Shown here piece by piece: positions 60,558-64,000 of a DNA stretch of 64,000 bases (position 1 is the first letter of the stretch; every line of letters begins with the position of its first letter). The stretch covers positions 266,662-330,661 of the forward strand of contig NZ_VTOM01000003.1 of the NCBI RefSeq assembly GCF_009765365.1, given 5' to 3'. Source of the DNA: Antarcticirhabdus aurantiaca. Its GTDB lineage: Bacteria; Pseudomonadota; Alphaproteobacteria; Rhizobiales; Rhizobiaceae. Made by a program: the position numbers and the translations under genes. The notes under the pieces are model-generated. The model saw nothing but the letters and a program-made list of their open reading frames with translations, was not told where the DNA came from and did no database searches.

Positions 60558-60772
60558 GGCGCGCCGGCAGCGCCCACCCGGTGCTGCGGACGGCCCGCGA
60601 TGTTACACATGCCTCGGGATCGCGGCCTGTCGAGCCAGCGAACGTTGCGCCGCAGCGCGCCAGCAAGCCCGAGCAGGTCGATCGTGACGATCAACCTCGC
60701 CACGATCCTCGCTTCAGGCGCATGAGCGGCTACCGGACGGGCGCAGCGCCCTGTCCCTGTATCAAGGCGAAG

Positions 60773-60797
60773 AAGGGCCCGGCAGTGCCGGGCCCTT
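60773..60797 (+). terminator. strong intrinsic terminator
   Basis: AAGGGCCCGGCA and TGCCGGGCCCTT pair over 12 bp with a single-base nominal loop, followed by TCG; on the minus strand it is followed by CTTCG. Works in principle in both directions. It is 216 bp beyond the helicase stop, which is far for its terminator, so it may end a small RNA or an undetected short transcript. Confidence 0.7.
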
Positions 60798-60853
60798 TCG
60801 TTGAGGACGCAGTGCCGCGGCCGGGACCGCGCAGCACGGCCCAGGTCCAGACA

Positions 60854-60886
60854 CAACAAAGCCGCCAAGAGTTTCCTCCGGCGGCT
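60854..60886 (-). terminator. terminator of the small proline-rich gene
   Basis: On the minus strand AGCCGCC and GGCGGCT pair over 7 bp around a 13-nt loop, followed by TTGTTGTG. It lies about 155 bp beyond the stop at 61043 on the same strand. Confidence 0.55.
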
Positions 60887-61042
60887 CCGCGTGCCCTTCT
60901 CGAGGGCGAGTGCGGCTCCCCGATCCCGTCGCCAGTACATCCGTGGTCGAGGCGATGGGAAGCCGTGTTGCGCGACAGCCCGATCGTGACCGGGCGCGCT
61001 GCACTCAAGGTAGATGGGTAGACCTCACGCCTTGTGCAAGGC

Positions 61043-61255
61043 TTACGAAAGCGTTTTTCCGGCGCTGCGGATGCCCGGCTGGCCGGGCGAGCGCTCTTCC
61101 GGATCCGGCTCGATCGGCGGGATGTCGGTGCCCGGTTCGCGGATGTCGTCGCCACCGACGTGATCGTCATCCGGATCGTCCAAGGGCGGCACCACGTCCG
61201 GCGGCGGCACGGGCGGGTTTGCGGGATCGATGATGGCCGGATCGATGTTCGACAT
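61043..61255 (-). CDS. small acidic proline-rich protein
   Basis: A 70-aa ORF starting at ATG 61255 with a good AAGGAG ribosome site 9 bp upstream. The sequence is mostly Pro, Asp, Ile and Glu (for example PPVPPPDVVPPLDDPDDDH and PPIEPDPEERSPGQ) and should be unfolded. Similar short acidic Pro-rich proteins are common and uncharacterised in Alphaproteobacteria. A terminator-like hairpin follows downstream. Confidence 0.65.
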   Translation of the reverse strand: MSNIDPAIIDPANPPVPPPDVVPPLDDPDDDHVGGDDIREPGTDIPPIEPDPEERSPGQPGIRSAGKTLS

Positions 61256-61379
61256 GGGTTCGGCTCCTTCGTTCCTGGTCGGCTGCCTCAGGGCAGACCG
61301 GGATCCAGGAAGGTGCAAGGCGCAGGAGACGTTCCCGTCAAGCGCGCGGCGATCCCGCCTTTTTCACGGGACCTTGCCC

Positions 61380-61589
61380 GTGCCTGTCCAAGTCACGCTC
61401 GAAGCCATCCGCTACGAACAAGGCAGCCATGCGGGCGGGCGCCTACCGAAGGACACGGTAGCGGGCTATTGGTTTCGCGTCGACGCAGAGCCGGCGACGC
61501 GAGATTCCAAGTTTCGCAGGAACCATCCTCCTCCCAAGGGTTTCCTGCGGATCGCCCGCGACATCCTCCTCCCAGTCGCAGGGCATTGA
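61380..61589 (+). CDS. small basic hypothetical ORF
   Basis: A 69-aa ORF from GTG 61380 (no good ribosome site) with a basic sequence, ending just 1 bp before a perfect 14-bp hairpin. The hairpin position is the main reason to consider it real. No family recognised. An upstream in-frame ATG at 61230 is antisense to the small proline-rich gene and less likely. Confidence 0.35.
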   Translation: MPVQVTLEAIRYEQGSHAGGRLPKDTVAGYWFRVDAEPATRDSKFRRNHPPPKGFLRIARDILLPVAGH

Positions 61590-61590
61590 T

Positions 61591-61625
61591 ACGACGCCCG
61601 CCGGTCCTCCCCCGGCGGGCGTCGT
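61591..61625. terminator. perfect 14-bp GC-rich hairpin
   Basis: ACGACGCCCGCCGG and CCGGCGGGCGTCGT pair perfectly around a 7-nt loop. On the plus strand it begins 1 bp after the stop of the small ORF and is followed by TCGTTCG; on the minus strand it lies 140 bp beyond the aldehyde dehydrogenase gene. It probably stops transcription from at least one side. Confidence 0.65.
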
Positions 61626-61764
61626 TCGTTCGGGCGTCCGTTCGATCCTTCGGTCCCGGCTCGCACTGCCACCGGCGCACCGGGCTTCGCGCGTCCCGGC
61701 CGGATCACTCCGGCGGGGACTGCGGATCCGAGATGATGGACGCCTGGAGCGCTCCCGCCGGCCC

Positions 61765-63255
61765 TCAGAGGCCGGCAAGGGCGACGTATTTCAGCTCGAT
61801 GTAGCCCTCGATGCCGTGGTGCGACCCCTCGCGCCCGAGGCCGGACTGCTTGACGCCGCCGAACGGAGCCGCCTCGTTGGCGAGTGCGGCCGTGTTGACG
61901 CCCACGATGCCGCTCTCCAGCGCTTCCGCCACCTTGAACACCCGCCTCATGTCGCGCGCGTAGAAGTAGGCGGCAAGGCCGAACTCGGACTCGTTCGCCA
62001 TGGCGATCACCTCGTCCTCGGTGTCGAAGGCGATGATCGGGGCGAGCGGCGCGAAGGTTTCCTCGCGCGTCACGAGCATGCCCTGGCGCACGCCCGTCAC
62101 CACCGTCGGCTCGAAGAACGTGCCGCCGAGCTCGGAGCGCTTGCCGCCCGAGACGATCGTCGCGCCCTTCTCCACCGCGTCGGCGAGGTGCGCCTCCATC
62201 TTGGCGACGGCCCTCTCGTCGATCAGCGGGCCCATGGTCACGCCCTCCTCGGTGCCCCGGCCGAGCCGGAGCTTGGCGGCGCGCTCCAGGAGCTTCTGCG
62301 TGAAGGCCTCCACCACGCCCTTCTGAACGTAGATGCGATTGGCGCAGACGCAGGTCTGGCCGGAGTTGCGGAACTTCGAGGCGAGCGCCCCGTCGGCCGC
62401 CGCGTCGAGATCGGCATCGTCGAAGACGATGAAGGGCGCGTTGCCGCCGAGTTCGAGGCTGAGCTTCTTGATCGTGTCGGCGCCCTCGCGCATCAGCCAG
62501 CGCCCGACGGCGGTGGAGCCGGTGAAGGTGATCTTGGCGACGAGCGGGTTCTTGGTGACCTCCGTCCCGAAGCCCTTGGCATCGGTGGTGGTGACGACGG
62601 AGAACGCCCCGCTCGGCACGCCCGCGCGCTCGGCGAGGACGGCCAGCGCCAGCGCCGAGAGCGGCGTGAGCTCGGAGGGCTTCAGCACCATGGTGCAGCC
62701 GGCGGCAAGCGCCGGCCCCACTTTGCGGGTGATCATGCCGTTGGGAAAGTTCCAGGGCGTGATCGCCGCGCAGACGCCGACCGGCTGCTTGAGGACCAGG
62801 ATGCGCTGGGAAGCGCTCGGGCTGGGGATGATCTCGCCGTCGAGGCGCTTGGCCTCCTCCGCGAACCATTCGAGATAGGCGGCGTTGGACAGGATCTCGG
62901 TGCGCGCCTCGGCCAGCGGCTTGCCCTGCTCCGCCGTGAGGATGAGGGCGAGGTCCTCGACGTTCTCGACGACGAGGTCGAACCAGCGCTTCAGCACCTT
63001 GGCGCGAGCCTTTGCCGGCTCCTTCGCCCAGAGCTTCTGCGCCTTCGCCGCCGCCTCGACGGCGCGCCGGGCATCCTCCGGGGTCAGATCCGGCAGGCTG
63101 GCCAGCACAGCCCCGTCGACCGGATCGCGGACGGTGAAGCTCTTGGCACCCCCGCCTACCCATTCGCCAGCGACCAGCGCACGATTCTCGAGAAGCGACG
63201 GGTCCTTGAGGGACAGGCGGGCAGCGGCGGCTTCGTCGCGGGCAAGTGCAGACAT
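61765..63255 (-). CDS. gabD: NAD(P)-dependent succinate-semialdehyde dehydrogenase-like enzyme
   Basis: A 496-aa aldehyde dehydrogenase. The catalytic Glu is in LELGGNAPFIVFDDADLD and the catalytic Cys in NSGQTCVCANRIYV; the cofactor loop is FTGSTAVGRWLM. The pattern NFPNGMITRKVGPALAAGCTMVLKPSELTPLSA (quoted in parts) and PFGGVKQSGLGREGSHHGIEGY fit the GabD group, converting succinate semialdehyde to succinate in GABA breakdown; glutarate semialdehyde is another option. Start ATG 63255 was taken over upstream starts lacking homology. Single gene with a hairpin downstream. Confidence 0.9.
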   Translation of the reverse strand: MSALARDEAAAARLSLKDPSLLENRALVAGEWVGGGAKSFTVRDPVDGAVLASLPDLTPEDARRAVEAAAKAQKLWAKEPAKARAKVLKRWFDLVVENVEDLALILTAEQGKPLAEARTEILSNAAYLEWFAEEAKRLDGEIIPSPSASQRILVLKQPVGVCAAITPWNFPNGMITRKVGPALAAGCTMVLKPSELTPLSALALAVLAERAGVPSGAFSVVTTTDAKGFGTEVTKNPLVAKITFTGSTAVGRWLMREGADTIKKLSLELGGNAPFIVFDDADLDAAADGALASKFRNSGQTCVCANRIYVQKGVVEAFTQKLLERAAKLRLGRGTEEGVTMGPLIDERAVAKMEAHLADAVEKGATIVSGGKRSELGGTFFEPTVVTGVRQGMLVTREETFAPLAPIIAFDTEDEVIAMANESEFGLAAYFYARDMRRVFKVAEALESGIVGVNTAALANEAAPFGGVKQSGLGREGSHHGIEGYIELKYVALAGL

Positions 63256-63348
63256 GGTCGGCGTCCTGGAGGTTTGCGGTCGGATGTTCGTCCGCAAGAT
63301 AGGGCCGCCCGTCGTTCGTCGCAAAGCCGTTTGATCCGTCGACAAGGA

Positions 63349-63377
63349 AACGGGCGGGCCGAAGCGACCCGCCCGTT
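63349..63377 (-). terminator. intrinsic terminator of the chemoreceptor gene
   Basis: AACGGGCGGG and CCCGCCCGTT pair over 10 bp around a 9-nt loop. On the minus strand it lies 28 bp beyond the chemoreceptor stop and is followed by TCCTTG. Confidence 0.7.
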
Positions 63378-63404
63378 CCACATGCGATGGTGGAGAGAGC
63401 CCTA

Positions 63405-64000
63405 TCAGCCGCTCATGCGCTCGAAGCCGGCATCGTCGTTGCCGCTGCCGCTGTCGAGGTCGAGCGCCACGCCGCGGGCGGGCGCCGCCGGGCGGCGTGC
63501 CGGCTGGAAGCCGCTCGCCCGCGCCTGAAGCGCGCGAACGTCCTGGCGAGCCGGAGCGGCAGAGGAAGCCGGGGCCGGCGCAGCGGCACGCGGCGTCTGC
63601 GGCCGGGTCGCGGCAGCCATCGGCGCCTGCGCGTCGAGCTTGAAGAAGCCGGCGCGCTCGTTGAGGGCCTCGGCCTCGGCCGAGAGCTCGCCCGCCGTCG
63701 CCGTCATCTCGTTGGCCGCGCCTGCGTTGGCTTGCGTCACCTGGTCGAGCTGCTGGATGGCCTGGTTGATCTGCTCGATGCCGATCGACTGCTCGCGGCA
63801 GGCCGCCGAGATCTCGCCCACCAGCTCGGCCGTGCGGCGGATGTCGGGAACGAGCCGCTGCAGCATCTCGCCCGCTTCCTCCGACACCTGCAGCGTCGAC
63901 ACCGACAGCTCGCCGATCTCGGCCGCCGCCTGTTGGCTGCGCTCGGCGAGCTTGCGCACTTCCGAAGCGACCACCGCGAAGCCCTTGCCGTGGGAACCGG
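63405..64000 (-). CDS. methyl-accepting chemotaxis protein, C-terminal part
   Basis: The C-terminal ~198 codons of a chemoreceptor gene that continues past the window end. The frame reads [19 protein letters not shown] at the edge, the end of the highly conserved signalling hairpin tip, then the descending coiled coil with [20 protein letters not shown]. After about 110 residues comes an Ala/Pro-rich linker and a short acidic end ([16 protein letters not shown]) with no CheR-tethering NWETF-type pentapeptide. The sensory half is outside the window. Confidence 0.93.
   Translation of the reverse strand, partial: GSHGKGFAVVASEVRKLAERSQQAAAEIGELSVSTLQVSEEAGEMLQRLVPDIRRTAELVGEISAACREQSIGIEQINQAIQQLDQVTQANAGAANEMTATAGELSAEAEALNERAGFFKLDAQAPMAAATRPQTPRAAAPAPASSAAPARQDVRALQARASGFQPARRPAAPARGVALDLDSGSGNDDAGFERMSG

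Larger units (their letters stand above)
60558..61042. other. sparse region with strong hairpins
   Basis: About 485 bp between the helicase and a small minus-strand gene. It contains two hairpins described separately (60773-60797 and 60854-60886). Other open frames lack ribosome sites and look like GC shadows. A short transcript ending at the first hairpin is possible but I see no promoter. Confidence 0.5.

Noticed and set aside
60730..61170. 146-codon minus-strand frame across the hairpin region
   Set aside because: It runs through two hairpins, has no ribosome site and overlaps the better supported small proline-rich gene.
1..64000. CRISPR arrays, insertion sequences and prophage genes
   Set aside because: No regular direct repeats, transposase, integrase or phage structural genes were seen.

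Overview
The window is GC-rich chromosomal DNA (roughly two-thirds G+C or more by eye), densely packed on both strands, with many 4-base ATGA/GTGA stop-start overlaps. A C4-pathway 5-aminolevulinate synthase, a RegB/RegA (ActS/ActR) redox pair next to a cyo quinol oxidase with SURF1, a cisplatin-response type ATP-dependent DNA ligase and a DUF6460 protein all point to an alphaproteobacterium of the Hyphomicrobiales (Rhizobiales). The family is not determined; something close to Aurantimonadaceae is a guess. No rRNA, CRISPR array, IS element or phage module was recognised.

Layout. 0-11.6 kb: housekeeping genes (hemA, cupin, AbrB-type membrane protein, class I aminotransferase, mscL, yjbQ, DUF952, pyrD, histone-deacetylase-like amidohydrolase, EamA transporter, DUF6460, DNA ligase, DEDD exonuclease). 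11.6-15.3 kb: tRNA-Thr(CGT) followed by an accessory patch of visibly lower GC, with a solitary ParA-type ATPase behind a dyad-rich promoter, an unknown protein, two tiny membrane proteins, a VanZ-like protein and a KTSC protein. 15.3-20.8 kb: a polyol/sugar-acid locus (ribitol-dehydrogenase-like SDR, zinc alcohol dehydrogenase, second SDR, FadR-type regulator; divergent uxuA and D-lyxose isomerase) with two matching palindromes in the divergent promoter region. 20.9-23.0 kb: a PAS-GGDEF-EAL protein translationally coupled to a BLUF photoreceptor.

23.4-41.3 kb is the most unusual part: three multi-gene systems of poorly known function lie end to end. They are (a) a divergent yjfIJKLMC-type locus (PspA/IM30, DUF2170 // DUF2491, DUF350, DUF1190 lipoprotein, ATP-grasp ligase); (b) an NrtR-like regulator, SPFH protein and NAD-kinase-like protein operon; (c) a five-gene overlapping operon equivalent to E. 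coli yehI-yehL-yehM-yehP-yehQ (DUF4132 giant protein, MoxR AAA+ ATPase, DUF5682, VWA, SWIM zinc finger). Together they look like a membrane/proteostasis stress neighbourhood, which is inference.

41.3-45.4 kb: secreted protein, Gre-like factor, aldo/keto reductase, SDR and MFS transporter. 45.6-52.7 kb: cyoABCD-surf1-regB-regA, a tightly overlapping respiratory unit joined to its probable redox regulators; CyoA and CyoD carry unusual His/Gly-rich tails. 52.7-60.6 kb: SDR, PfkB kinase, GH65 phosphorylase, L,D-transpeptidase, DEAD-box helicase. 60.6-64 kb: sparse region with several strong hairpins and two small ORFs, then a succinate-semialdehyde-dehydrogenase-like gene and the C-terminal part of a chemotaxis receptor cut by the window end.
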